Shown: positions 9,223-18,801 of the stretch, piece after piece
Numbering within the stretch: position 1 is the first letter of the stretch
How the letters are laid out: the number at the start of each line of letters is the position of its first letter
Assembly: GCA_900155495.1 (NCBI GenBank)
Contig: FTLJ01000513.1
Span: 1-51,065 of the forward strand
Direction: 5' to 3'
Length of the DNA stretch: 51,065 nucleotides
Origin: Porogramme epimiltina
Taxonomy: Eukaryota; Basidiomycota; Agaricomycetes; Polyporales; Polyporaceae
Position numbers and translations under genes: made by a program
The notes under the pieces: generated by a model
Databases searched by the model: none
Seen by the model: only the letters and a program-made list of their open reading frames with translations
What the model was told of the DNA's origin: nothing

Positions 9223-10008
9223 ATGTCCGAGGACTACGTCAACAACTACACCCCCACCCCGGCACCGACGCTCTCCGAGTCCGAGCTCTATGGCCCCACG
9301 CCGTACGACATCAACTTTGGCTACCCGCTTCACGAGGAGTCCCTCCAAACCCCAAGGCTGAAGCTCGTCCCCTTCGTCCCCTCCATCCACGCCGAGACGT
9401 ACTGGGCTCACGTCGGGCACCGCCCGGAGCTTTTCAAGTTCTACCCCTTCCTCTCGCGCACGCTCCCCGAGTTCCTCACCTGGCTCGAGCTCAACCAGCG
9501 CCGCAACCCCCACCAGATCTTCTTCGCCCTCATCGACCGCACGCGCCCCGACCCCGCGCACCCGACCTGGGGCGGCTCCCTCGCCGGGGCGACGGGGCTC
9601 TGCCGCGCGTCGCCCGCGCACCTCGTCACGGAGATCGGCTACGTCATCGTCTTCCCCGAGTTCCACCACACCCACGTCTCGAAGGAGATGGTCGCCCTCC
9701 TCCTCCGCTACCTCCTCCAGCTCCCGAGCGCGTCACCGCCCGGGCTCGGGCTCCGCCGTGTGGAATGGCGCGCGCACCCTGGGAACGGGCCGTCCGTCGG
9801 GCTCGCGGAGCGGATGTGGTTCAAGCGCGACGGGTTGCTGAGGTGGCTGTGGGTGCTGCCGGACGTGCTGAGGGACATGGGAGACAAGGGCCGGGAGGGG
9901 GACCCCGCGGACGGGAAGAGCGGGCGGCACACGCGGGCGCTGTCGGTGTGCTGGGATGACTGGGAGGGCGGCGTTCAGGACAAAGTCGAGGAATTCTTGA
10001 GCAAGTAA
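9223..10008 (+). CDS. GNAT (RimL-type) acetyltransferase, module copy A
   Basis: 261 residues in one exon. Predicted acetyl-CoA-dependent N-acetyltransferase; the substrate is unknown. N-terminal ELYGPTPYDINF is shared by all three paralogues in the window. The GNAT core includes EIGYVIVFPEFHHTHV, a helix rich in Leu, then RRVEWRAHPGN..S.GLAERMWFKRDG, the N-x2-S-x3-A-x-R-x-GF motif typical of RimJ/RimL-like enzymes. In this copy the conserved Gly of that motif is Trp199 (TGG 9817-9819); the paralogues at 24264 and 38326 have Gly. The start at 9223 is 79 bp from a TATAAA box and matches the start of the B copy. This member may be impaired or altered in function. Confidence 0.88.
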   Translation: MSEDYVNNYTPTPAPTLSESELYGPTPYDINFGYPLHEESLQTPRLKLVPFVPSIHAETYWAHVGHRPELFKFYPFLSRTLPEFLTWLELNQRRNPHQIFFALIDRTRPDPAHPTWGGSLAGATGLCRASPAHLVTEIGYVIVFPEFHHTHVSKEMVALLLRYLLQLPSASPPGLGLRRVEWRAHPGNGPSVGLAERMWFKRDGLLRWLWVLPDVLRDMGDKGREGDPADGKSGRHTRALSVCWDDWEGGVQDKVEEFLSK

Positions 10009-12096
10009 ACGGGCTTCGTAATGGACTGATAAGAATGCTCTCTGTGCTATACGTATGTTGAAATATGCGAACGATGTCATGTTGTATAAGTCACACTTTC
10101 TGCAATGAGCTCGAATGGTGTCTGCAGCCTTGACGATAGTACGAGCAGTAGAATTTGAGGACGCGGCACCCCTCTCCAATCATTCAACGTTCGACGCCGA
10201 TATCATCCTTTGTCATGTCGGTCGCTGGGGAGAGATACGGAGGGCAACAGCGCGGACAGTTATATTGCTCAACTGAGCCAATGCGTTGGTCGCCCCTGCT
10301 AGATTCCCTTATCTTGAATCAGAGGTGAGGTGGTGTGACCGGAGCTCTTCGCGAGCATTCCACGGACGCAGAGAAACGGGCGGGCGTGGTAGCGGTGTGG
10401 ATCATCCGCTGATATTATCATCAGCTCGCCAACGCTATTGTACACGATAGATCCATTCGTTGTAGGAATACTTAATACTTCTGCGTAACGCTTCGCCGAG
10501 GAACGGGTCCCAGCTCGAGAGCCATTGTTTTCGACACCTGCACACGCCCTTCATAAGCATATACGCGCCAATAATGAATGACTTGCCAAAGATTTCAAGC
10601 TGATGCGGGCGTATAGGGTGCTTCTAGCGACCCAAATCTGGAATAATTGACCGTGAGCCTTATATACTCATTTACGGGCGAGGCATACCGCCGAGCGGAC
10701 GACGTTCCCCTCTGAGCCTTTCCTCTTCATCCATCTTGAAGACTAGGCCCGCTCTGCTCGTCGTTCCCTCATTCATCGCACCCAGTCTTCAGCTTTGCTG
10801 GCACCACAAATAACACACCGAACGAGAGAGCGTACCCAAAACTGCGACTTCAGCAGGAACCTCAGTGCCAACTCCGAGGTTGAACAAGACCCTTGTCTTT
10901 AGCTCGGAAGCAATCCGGGCTCACACCGCTCTTGAACCTGGTGCGCCTATCGGCGGTCAGAGTGACGTGGGACATTACGTGAACGGTGATAGTTGTAATA
11001 CGATGAAAGTGCCCCTAGTCACATAAGCGCAGCTTAGGGTTAATATACGTTAAGGTCAAAATCAATGCACGACGTACCACCTGTTCTCTCATGGAGAAAG
11101 ACGCACGCGCCCTCTCCATCCGGGGCGTCATGCGGTGCCGCTCCGGCTTCGTGCAGCTATTCCTGCAACACCGTGACCGCCCTGCGCGGGGCGCGGGCCC
11201 TCGCAGTCGACAAATGGTTCCGTCCGAGCGGGGCTCGGCGGCGCTTCGTGTGGTCAATGTCTGCAGGTCTCAAGCCGTGAACTGAAAGACCTTCAATCAC
11301 TGACGCGCGCATATATCAGTACGCCCGCCTTTTTTCCAGCGAGGCGCTTGATGTGCATTTACCCGGCCTGCGGGTGGAGGGCGAGTAGCGCACCGACATT
11401 CGTGGAGCGCCCTGCCCGAGTTCAAGCGGGAGGATTGCTAAAGAAGTGACGTGAAGTCTTGTTGAGCGTAAGCCACTTGACTTTGTCGATGACGTACCCA
11501 GGGCGACGTTGGATCTAGTATGGAAGACAGACGTCCTTATTTCTGTGATGGCGTGTCAAGCGTACGTATAGGGGCGGGAGGGGGGTCGTGATTTAATTGG
11601 TGGTTTTGGTGAAGGAACTTTCGACTTGCGGGCCTACGTCTGATGACGTGCTCATGTCGCTGCGGCAATGCGGTCACGCTACGAATATTACGCGTCGCAA
11701 CACAGCTGATTAATGAACGTCAGGATACTGACCTGCCATCACAAACCTTTCACGCCCGAATTGCTCTAGGGACGAAGTAAAAAGGGAGAACGGATGGTAA
11801 ATCAAGCAGTCCGTGAGCGTGTACGTGCGGCCCAGACCCGGAGTGGGCATAGGGAGGAAGAAGGCACTGCCACGTGGCGCATGATACTGGGTGTCGGGCG
11901 GCTAATGTCTTCCGCACCGCGTCGGGAAATGCCGGGGTCCCCTTCGTCATCACGCCTCACAGCACAACTGGAACGCCAGGTACGTCAACGGACTTCAATG
12001 TTCTGAATATGTGTATCTGACCACGATAACTAATCGTAGCATTTCTAACACAGCGCAAAGCCGTCTAAGCGTGCCCTAGAATGTAGTCACCGACCA
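10009..12096. other. Gene-free 2.1 kb between GNAT A and the F-box 5' fragment
   Basis: The first 140 bp still align with the 3' flank of GNAT B (ATGTCATGTTGTATAAG here, ATGCCATGTTGTACAAG at about 25120), marking the right end of the duplicated block. The rest has no recognisable gene. Short open frames at 11015-11285 and 11794-12006 have neither domain nor splice support. Confidence 0.5.
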
Positions 12097-12292
12097 GTGA
12101 CCACCTACTACAGTGCCCAGGCTGTCGTCACCCACTGGCAGCGGAGTCGTACCTTGTGTCTTGAGGAGCGCGACCGGCACCAGACCCACAATTCCACGGT
12201 ACCAATCAATTGGTTACCGAAGGAGGTGCTTTCCAACAGGTTTGAAACATACATCCGCATCTGTGAAGCAACCGGCTCTCCACCAAAGACCC
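12097..12292 (+). pseudogene. F-box gene 5' fragment (F-box domain only)
   Basis: Translation gives RTLCLEERDR, NSTVPINWLPKEVLSNRFET and YIRICEA, matching RTLATEERNR, NSTVPINCLPNEVLSDLFET and YIRVREA of gene A. The start position reads GTG instead of ATG. Homology ends near 12292, before the VCTHW block. It is the complementary part to the 6661 fragment, which lacks the F-box. Confidence 0.75.
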
Positions 12293-12821
12293 CGAACGTT
12301 GAGCGTCGCCCCCGGCGGGTTGTGAAACGGTGTCGAGACGTGATGTTCGGCGTCTAGATGGCGTGGGGGCGGCGCTCTCACTCCGCAACCGGCTCCGGCG
12401 ATCTTTCTATTTGTAGCTCTCTACTCAACCCCCGCTAGGGCACGCGCTCGACGACCGGGAGAAGAGTCAAATGGCCACTAGAAGTACCAGCATTGCCCAA
12501 ACTGGAACCGACGACGTAAAGTTTTGCTCTCCAAATCGCCCTCTCGTACTACAACTGCGGTCACGGTGTACCCACAATAGTTTCCATGCATATCATGAAG
12601 ACATCGGGCGTCATTAAAACCGGCTCCAGTCATCAATTGGGCGAAAGAGCGGTCATAAGAGGTCATCTGAGCTCATCAAACCGTCAAAGTGCCCGCTGGT
12701 AGTCGCTCCGATTCTGAGTGGGGTTCAATATATCAGTGCCAGCGCAGCAGAGCGCTCAGGCTTGCTTGGAGTACCTCATAAAAACACCGTAAGTCCGACC
12801 ACTAGTCCCCCAGACCTCTCC
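12293..12821. other. Intergenic, FMO promoter region
   Basis: No gene. A weak TATA-like AATATAT lies near 12728, about 95 bp before the FMO start. A TTG-initiated extension of the FMO frame to 12762 was not used because ATG 12822 sits in a CCATGG context. Confidence 0.4.
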
Positions 12822-14996
12822 ATGGCTCTCTCTCCCCATCGCACAGCTTCTAACTGGCTTCAGTCCTGCAGAGCAGCCTTCGAAGGAGCAGACTGCGATG
12901 GGCTTACTCGACTCTTCCTTCCCAACGGCTGGCTCAGGGATCTCCTAGTGTTCACCTGGGACTTCCGGTCCCTCGCAGGCCGCGACAAGATCACACCATA
13001 CCTACGCCGCTACCTGGAGAAGGCCCAAATAAAGGACATCCGCCTCGACGAGAGCAAATACCTCTCCCCGCGCACCTTCCCGGAGTTCGCTAATGGTCAA
13101 GGCGTCGACTTCGCGTTTTCCTTTGAATGTGTTCACGGGCATGGCCAAGCCCACGTGCGCATCGTCCCGGACACCGATGGCATGTTCCGCGCATACACGC
13201 TTCTGATGCAGCTGGAAGACCTTGTCGGGCACGAAGAGCGAAGCACGTTGCCACTGCGCGACGACGTTACGGGGATCCCTGGTAGGAATATGCAAAGGGA
13301 GTTTGCGGAGCTCGTCCAAGAGATAGAAACAAGACCCCACGTGTTGATCGGTACGTCTTTGTGTAGGTTTCACCCATCCGCTTACTCACCAACGGACTGT
13401 GCAGTCGGCGGAGCGCAGACCGGCCTCCAAGTTGCTGCGCGCTGCAAGCAGATGAACATCCCCGCGCTTGTTATCGAGCGCCATGCTCGGATAGGCGACA
13501 CCTGGCGTGAGCGCTACCCCACCTTGACGCTCCATACGGCCCGCAAACAGCACAGTCGTGAGTTCCCAGCCAGTGTCATTCATCTCCATCGTTGACGTCG
13601 TTCCAGTTCTTTACCAGCCGTACCCGACGAACTGGCCGGAGTTCACGCCGCGCGACAAGGTCGCCGGCTGGCTCGAGACCTACGCGTCTATCCAGGACCT
13701 TGTCGTATGGACGAGCACCGAGCTCAATCAGCGCCCGAGCTACGACCACGCGTCCCAGACGTGGACTGTCACCGTGTACCGCGATGGAAAGCCCGTCACC
13801 CTTCACCCAGCGCACATCATCCTCGCGACGGGTACCCTCGGGAGCAAGAACAAGCCCACATTCCGCGACAATGACCTCTTCAGCGGCAAGGTATACCACT
13901 CGTCCGAATACCCGGGGAGCGCGGCGCTCGCGGGCAAGCGCGTCGTCGTCATCGGGGCGGGCCAGAGCGCATCGGACCTCTGCCAGGACCTCGCGCTCAA
14001 CGGCGCGGCGGCGGTGACGATGGTGCAGCGCTCGTTTTCGTGCGTGATGCTGCGCGAGTACGTGAACGCGCAGGTGAAGCGGGCGTTCCCCGAGGACGTG
14101 CCGATGGACGTCGTGGACCTGCGGTACACTTCGCACCCGCTCGGGCTCACGCGCCAGAAGGAGATCGAGAACACGGCGGTGGCGGAGGCGGCGAACGCGG
14201 AGCTGCACGCGAAGCTGCGCAAGGGCGGCGCGCACGTCAACCTTGGGCCGGAGGGGCAGGGCGTGTACCCGCTGTTTTACGAGAGATTTGGAGGTGAGCA
14301 TCGTGTTTTCGTCTAGGCTTGCCTCCGCTAATGCTTTTGATTAGGCTTCTGTGAGCTACACTTTCCCGGATGCCGCGAACGACTTCTCACACGTTTCTAT
14401 AGGGATGGACAAGGGATGTGCCGATCACATCGCAAGTGGCGAGGTGAAAGTGAAGGGCCTTACCACAATTGAACGCCTCACCGCCGACGGCGTTGTCCTC
14501 GGAGACGGCACAGAGGTCAAGGCTGACGTCATCCTTCTTGCGTGCGTAGCAACATTCCGAATCGAATACATCTTCAGTACTGATTCTGTGCATCGTAGAA
14601 CCGGCTACACACACATGCGCGAGATCCATATGGAGCTGTTCGGCGAGGACGTCCTAGGCCGTACCGACAAGGACTGGGGCTTAGATGAGGAAGGCGAGAT
14701 AAACGGCAGCTACAGGCCGTGCGGCTTTCCGGGGGTAGGCCATGGATCTCCGCTGATCTATACCACCGGACTGGCTAACCGCGTTCGCCTCACAGCTTTG
14801 GTTCGCCACCGGCGACTTCTCTACCTCGCGCATCCATTCGAAACAGTTGGTAAGCGCTCTGCGGCCTCTCTACTCGGCATGTGCTCCGCGTTGACTCGGT
14901 TACCAGGCGCTACAAATCAAAGCGATAGAGCTCGGGCTTATGCCCAATGACGGAATTCGTGAGAAGAACAAAGAGCTCTTGACGTCAGCTGCGTAG
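12822..14996 (+). CDS. Flavin-containing monooxygenase-like FAD/NAD(P)H enzyme, 8 exons
   Basis: Exons 12822-13350, 13405-13557, 13607-14293, 14345-14350, 14403-14541, 14599-14734, 14796-14849, 14907-14996; 597 residues. All seven introns are GT-AG, 49-61 bp, and phase-consistent. The N-terminal 150 or so residues are NTF2-like (WLRDLLVFTWDFRSLAGRD). They are followed by the FAD Rossmann motif VGGAQTGLQVAAR at about 177-189, an FMO-type signature FSGKVYHSSEY, the NADPH Rossmann motif VIGAGQSASDL near 344, ATGY at 505-508, and the C-terminal block LWFATGDFSTSRIHSKQLALQ. This layout is that of fungal FMO-like oxygenases that oxidise soft nucleophiles or ketones; the substrate is unknown. Exon 4 is only 6 nt (GCTTCT); it restores the family spacing GG-x3-D-x-G. 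A decayed copy of exons 7-8 lies at 20588. Confidence 0.88.
14345..14350 (+). other. 6-nt micro-exon of the FMO gene
   Basis: GCTTCT lies between introns 14294-14344 (GTGAGC..TTAG) and 14351-14402 (GTGAGC..ATAG). With it the protein reads FGGFWMDKGCAD, without it FGGMDKGCAD. Related enzymes have GG-x-x-x-D-x-G at this place, so the micro-exon version fits. Confidence 0.75.
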
Positions 14997-15206
14997 TAGA
15001 TCGGGTGGGCATGGTGTGACGCATCGATATGTCGATGTCTTAGAAAGCCTGGTACGCGTGTGTGTACGATTATTGTCTGTATTTCCGCGACAAATGATAC
15101 CGAGGTTACGGATCATCGAAGACTCATCCGAGTCCACATTCCAAACAACAAGTACTTGAGTAACAGCCCTCTCACTCCGTGACGGGGATGAATATCCAAC
15201 ACATAG

Positions 15207-16808
15207 TTAAACGTCATCGGCGAAGACATAGTCGAACGTATCTACGTGATGCTTCATATCCGTGATGATGTGTTCTCTCTCGTCCTCGAAGCCCTTGTGA
15301 TCCGTCTGCGATCCATTGAACAGCATGCCTATGTATTGCAAGCGTTGCACTCGGCCAATTTTCCTTCTGAACAACCCGTCAGAGATCGCCTTGAACAGCC
15401 CGTCTTGGAAGTCAACGTTCATCAATTGAACCGTCTCCAATTTCGGCAGCGCCTTACCCCCAAGGCAGTGGAAGAGGGATGTCGGCGCGCCCGGCCCTTC
15501 TCCCCGCAGATCTCGGACGTCCGGAAACGCGTCGAAGAGATTGCCCCAGGCTGGGTGGGGCATAATCCGAAGGCAGCCCTCGACGCTGAGTGTGATCAGC
15601 GGCGCCCTGGCAAAGATGGGCATGAACGCATTTACGCAGGAGACGAGCCGCCAACCGGTCCGGGTCGAGGGGAACAGTTGGCTGGGGAGCTTGAGCGTGA
15701 TGCCCGCGCCGCCGGATTTGAACCACCAAAAGTAAGGTTCTGGCTGGGTGGTGTATCCTGCGAGCTTGGTATGGTAGCCATTGGTCGCGACCAAGCCAGT
15801 TTTGGCGGCGCGAAGAATGGGGAGCTGGCTCCTGTCTCTGGGGAGCAGAGAGTTGAACAATGCAACGATGTCGATTTGATTGGCGCTTGGGAGAGCCCAT
15901 GCGCTGAGGCGAATAGTTGTGGTCTCCGGGAAGAAGTAGAAGGAGAGGAAAAGGGCGATATACGGAGGGTGGTCGTGGAGGACAAGTTTCTTTAGTTTGG
16001 ACGGCTGCGGCGTGGCTGGACGAGAAACGTTGGGTGACTTGTCGAGATAGTTTGAAAGGATGCGATAGAGGCGGAGCTCTTCGAGCTGGGAGCACTCATC
16101 GAGCAGACCGAGAAGTGCATCGAACGTGGAAGGGCCCTTCTTCCCGAGAGCACAGAAGCGGAGATCCAGGACTCGGAGTTGTTTGAAAATGGCCACATCG
16201 GCGAGCACAAAGCGTGATATGCGGAGGACGCGGAGGGAGGGAAACTTCCGTGGAGGTAATGCTAGTTTCCTGCTGGGAGGAGTATCCACGGAGGATACTT
16301 CAGAGTCTACGGCTTCGAGCTCAATGAGTGATGGCATGTCGAGCTTGAGAATAGTGATAGGGATGTCGTCGGGGAGTTCGAGGCGTCGAATAGATGTGGA
16401 CCGGGGGATGAGAGAGGGGAGGACAATGGTCGTGAGTTCCGATGACGCGATAAGAAGATCAAGAGGGACGGTTTGTGGAATCAGTGATAAGACACAATTG
16501 AGCCATTTCGTGGAATTGGGGTTGACGATGTCGATTGTGTGCCACAGCGCAGGGGTAGCGAGAGCAACCTGGAGCCAGTGTCGACACACGCGTAGCACGT
16601 AGAACCACCTGAATGGATATCTTCTTCTTGGCCGCCCGAAGAAGGGGGAGACCACACGGCGTGTGGTAATCGCGTGCCATATAAGCACGGCCGAGAGGAG
16701 CTCATCGGGTAAGCGTTCGATGGGACCACCCGAGACAGCTGGTAGGCGACTGTGCGTTGATGACAGTGCAGCTTGCATAGCCTGGCTTACTAAACTGTAT
16801 AAGTTCAA
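15207..16808 (-). CDS. F-box protein (separate lineage)
   Basis: 533 residues, one exon, no internal stop. The F-box core is at about residues 29-95: GGPIERLPDELLSAVLIWHA, then FYVLRVCRHWLQVALATPALW. LRR-like segments follow (SLRVLRISRFVLADV, QLRVLDLRFCALG, QLEELRLYRIL). Probable SCF adaptor. It differs clearly from both module F-box types, for example in the long basic insertion (TRRVV..RPRRRYPFRW) inside the F-box region, so it is not a third module copy. An alternative start is the Met 10 codons in. It lies convergent to the FMO gene, 210 bp from its end. Confidence 0.83.
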   Translation of the reverse strand: MNLYSLVSQAMQAALSSTHSRLPAVSGGPIERLPDELLSAVLIWHAITTRRVVSPFFGRPRRRYPFRWFYVLRVCRHWLQVALATPALWHTIDIVNPNSTKWLNCVLSLIPQTVPLDLLIASSELTTIVLPSLIPRSTSIRRLELPDDIPITILKLDMPSLIELEAVDSEVSSVDTPPSRKLALPPRKFPSLRVLRISRFVLADVAIFKQLRVLDLRFCALGKKGPSTFDALLGLLDECSQLEELRLYRILSNYLDKSPNVSRPATPQPSKLKKLVLHDHPPYIALFLSFYFFPETTTIRLSAWALPSANQIDIVALFNSLLPRDRSQLPILRAAKTGLVATNGYHTKLAGYTTQPEPYFWWFKSGGAGITLKLPSQLFPSTRTGWRLVSCVNAFMPIFARAPLITLSVEGCLRIMPHPAWGNLFDAFPDVRDLRGEGPGAPTSLFHCLGGKALPKLETVQLMNVDFQDGLFKAISDGLFRRKIGRVQRLQYIGMLFNGSQTDHKGFEDEREHIITDMKHHVDTFDYVFADDV

Positions 16809-18064
16809 GCCTAAATCTTAGTTTCACAATGCGACGTACAGGATCGGGCGAGAGTTATGGTGTCAGGAGTACTGCCGCCTGGCGTGAGTGGGAATCGACA
16901 GCGTCCGACTCAGTGGGACCACAGCATTCCCTAGGTCAGAACCCTAGAAAATTGCTTCAGTCTGCGAACGGGCCAAAATACAAACAATCCTACGACGGGA
17001 AACCTACTTACCGAGTACCGTGAAAGGTAGTGAGTGGCCTTTGAGGCGCAGGATGATGGTACGCCGCAATGGGTGGCCATTGGGTCAATGGACTAAGTAG
17101 CGCATTTGTTGTGGTTTTCAAACTCCGTTGTGGCCACATCCAACCCCGCTTTGGGAATACCGGCCACCTGCCGAGCGGGCCGGCGGGCTCCACGCGGCTC
17201 GACTTCGACACAACCGGAGACGATGTTATCCACAACACCCATGCTCCTCTAGTTCTCCATCTCTGTCTCATCTCCATCTCTGTCTCAGGCTCAAGTCAGC
17301 CGCTTCCATGAACATATACATCCTGCATTGGTGCTACTCCACCTACTCCTCTCAATGTCATGTTCGCTGTGTGAGCATTCCTCCTCCAACCCCTAGTTGG
17401 GACTTTACTACTCGCTGTTTGCGTTGACTATGCCCAGATTGAGTCGCCACTGTCTGGATCCCTCCATAAAGCATACAATGCGCCTTCTAAAGGGGGGCGC
17501 GGCCACGCCTCCCAACACTTCAGTCCTGAAAACAGATACAAATCCACCGGGGAGCGCGGAGATGGGGCTGAAAAGGGGCGGCGGAAGAAATGGCCATGAT
17601 GAGAGGAGATACAGCTCAGGTCCGCGCTACCCCTTATCCTCCTTCACTACCTTCGTTCCTCAAGCAAGCTTGCGAAAGGTGAAGCAGTTGTATTCCCGGA
17701 CCACAAAACATGTCCCCGACAAACATCCACCCACCCCCTCACCTTCACCATTTCCGCTTCGCTCCATATCCATCCCCTGTGCGCCCCATTTGAGCCCAAA
17801 CGTCTCTGACCTCTTTCAGATGGGGTCTTCGGTGCGAAACATGGCAGATGGTCAACGTAGCACCTGGCTACCCTCCTCGGACTCATGTCACAAATGCTCT
17901 GCCTGTGTCACCCCACCCCCTGCTCCAGGCATATATAGCTCAACACGACGCGCTGGGTACTTGGGTCACCGACGAATCCAACCCCGACACCCCGCACAGC
18001 TCCCAACACGCGGGCGATGCGTAATGGTTAGCTGGTCCTCCCATCGCCTTACCATACCATTCGC
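16809..18064. other. Intergenic, no gene recognised
   Basis: There are plus-strand frames at 17397-18185 with no domain and low-complexity composition. The segment contains a perfect 17-bp tandem duplication. Homology to the flank of the first gene begins at its right edge. Confidence 0.45.
17254..17287. repeat. Perfect 17-bp tandem duplication
   Basis: TCTCCATCTCTGTCTCA occurs twice without mismatch (17254-17270 and 17271-17287). Confidence 0.95.
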
Positions 18065-18730
18065 CGATGCGTCCTCTTGGGGATATCTTGGTAAGCTCTT
18101 CGGTACGCTCTGGTTTACTCCCCTCCCCTTTTGCACCGGGTTTCGCTCCTGTTGTCCATCGGTCCCCTGCCTACCCTATACCTGATACCAACATCCGCTT
18201 CTCGTATCGTCTCGCTTACCATAGCAGCTCCCTCTTCTTTTGCTGCACCCTTGGTTTAAACACTCATCTTCGACCCGGCGGCGGCCTTCCACGCTCTTGG
18301 CTCCAGTGCATGCCTATCCCTTGTCGCAGAAGGCTACAAACACCTTCTATGTTGCGTAGTTAGGTCTTTCCGTTCTCGCGCGCACCGCGCCCCTTGTATG
18401 TTTGCGGTGCAATGTAATATTGTTACTATGATTGCCGTAGCGGTGTGTTGTGTCGCACGGTTGTCCTGCGCGGGGAGACTCGAGAGTGCGTCTTACCTCG
18501 CCCGCACTGGGAGATGATGAAAGCAAGAACACTGGGGGCGTACCAACATAGGAGTCCCGCGGAGTCGGTGTGGTGTAGAGGAGACAATTGTGATTGCGAA
18601 TACTTATGTCGCCAGGCTTATAGTCGTGGTTTGAAGTTTCTGGAGGTCTGATATCGCGTGCCTAAACCGGCATTTGCCGGCGTTTCTCTCCCCGCGCCAC
18701 GGTGTCCCCTTACAGCGGGAATCGAGACAA
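18065..18730. other. Duplicated flank, copy B (matches about 1268-2101)
   Basis: Collinear similarity to the 3' flank of the first gene and the promoter of F-box A. Examples are CGTCCTCTTGGGGATATCTT versus CGTCTCTTTGGGAACTTCTT, CTGCACCCTTGG in both, and TTGTATGTTTGCGGTGCAAT versus CTGTATGTTCGCGGCGCAAT. The first gene itself is not present here, so this is an orphan flank. Confidence 0.7.
18667..18680. promoter_or_regulatory. Palindrome CCGGCA-TT-TGCCGG upstream of F-box gene B
   Basis: Perfect 6-2-6 inverted repeat 122 bp before the true start codon of gene B. It is the counterpart of 2045-2058, with identical arms and a changed spacer. Confidence 0.45.
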
Positions 18731-18791
18731 GTAAGCCCCTTCGCCATAAAGTTCCGGCTATATGCACTAAACGAGAGACAATGAATCACAG
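18731..18791 (+). other. Predicted 5' UTR intron of F-box gene B
   Basis: Donor GTAAGC at 18731, branch-like CACTAAAC, acceptor ATCACAG ending 18791, 61 bp. It matches the intron at 2102-2170. An ATG at 18781 falls inside this intron and is not the start; ATG 18802 (GCCATGG) is. Confidence 0.55.
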
Positions 18792-18801
18792 TATCTTCGC
18801 C

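Noticed and set aside
9085..9675. Long minus-strand frames opposite the GNAT genes
   Set aside because: Shadows of the plus-strand coding sequence caused by GC-rich third positions.
12762..12821. Upstream extension of the FMO frame
   Set aside because: Begins with TTG; ATG 12822 in CCATGG context is the plausible start.
18781..18801. ATG 18781 as start of F-box B
   Set aside because: Falls inside a predicted 5' UTR intron; ATG 18802 matches the copy A start.
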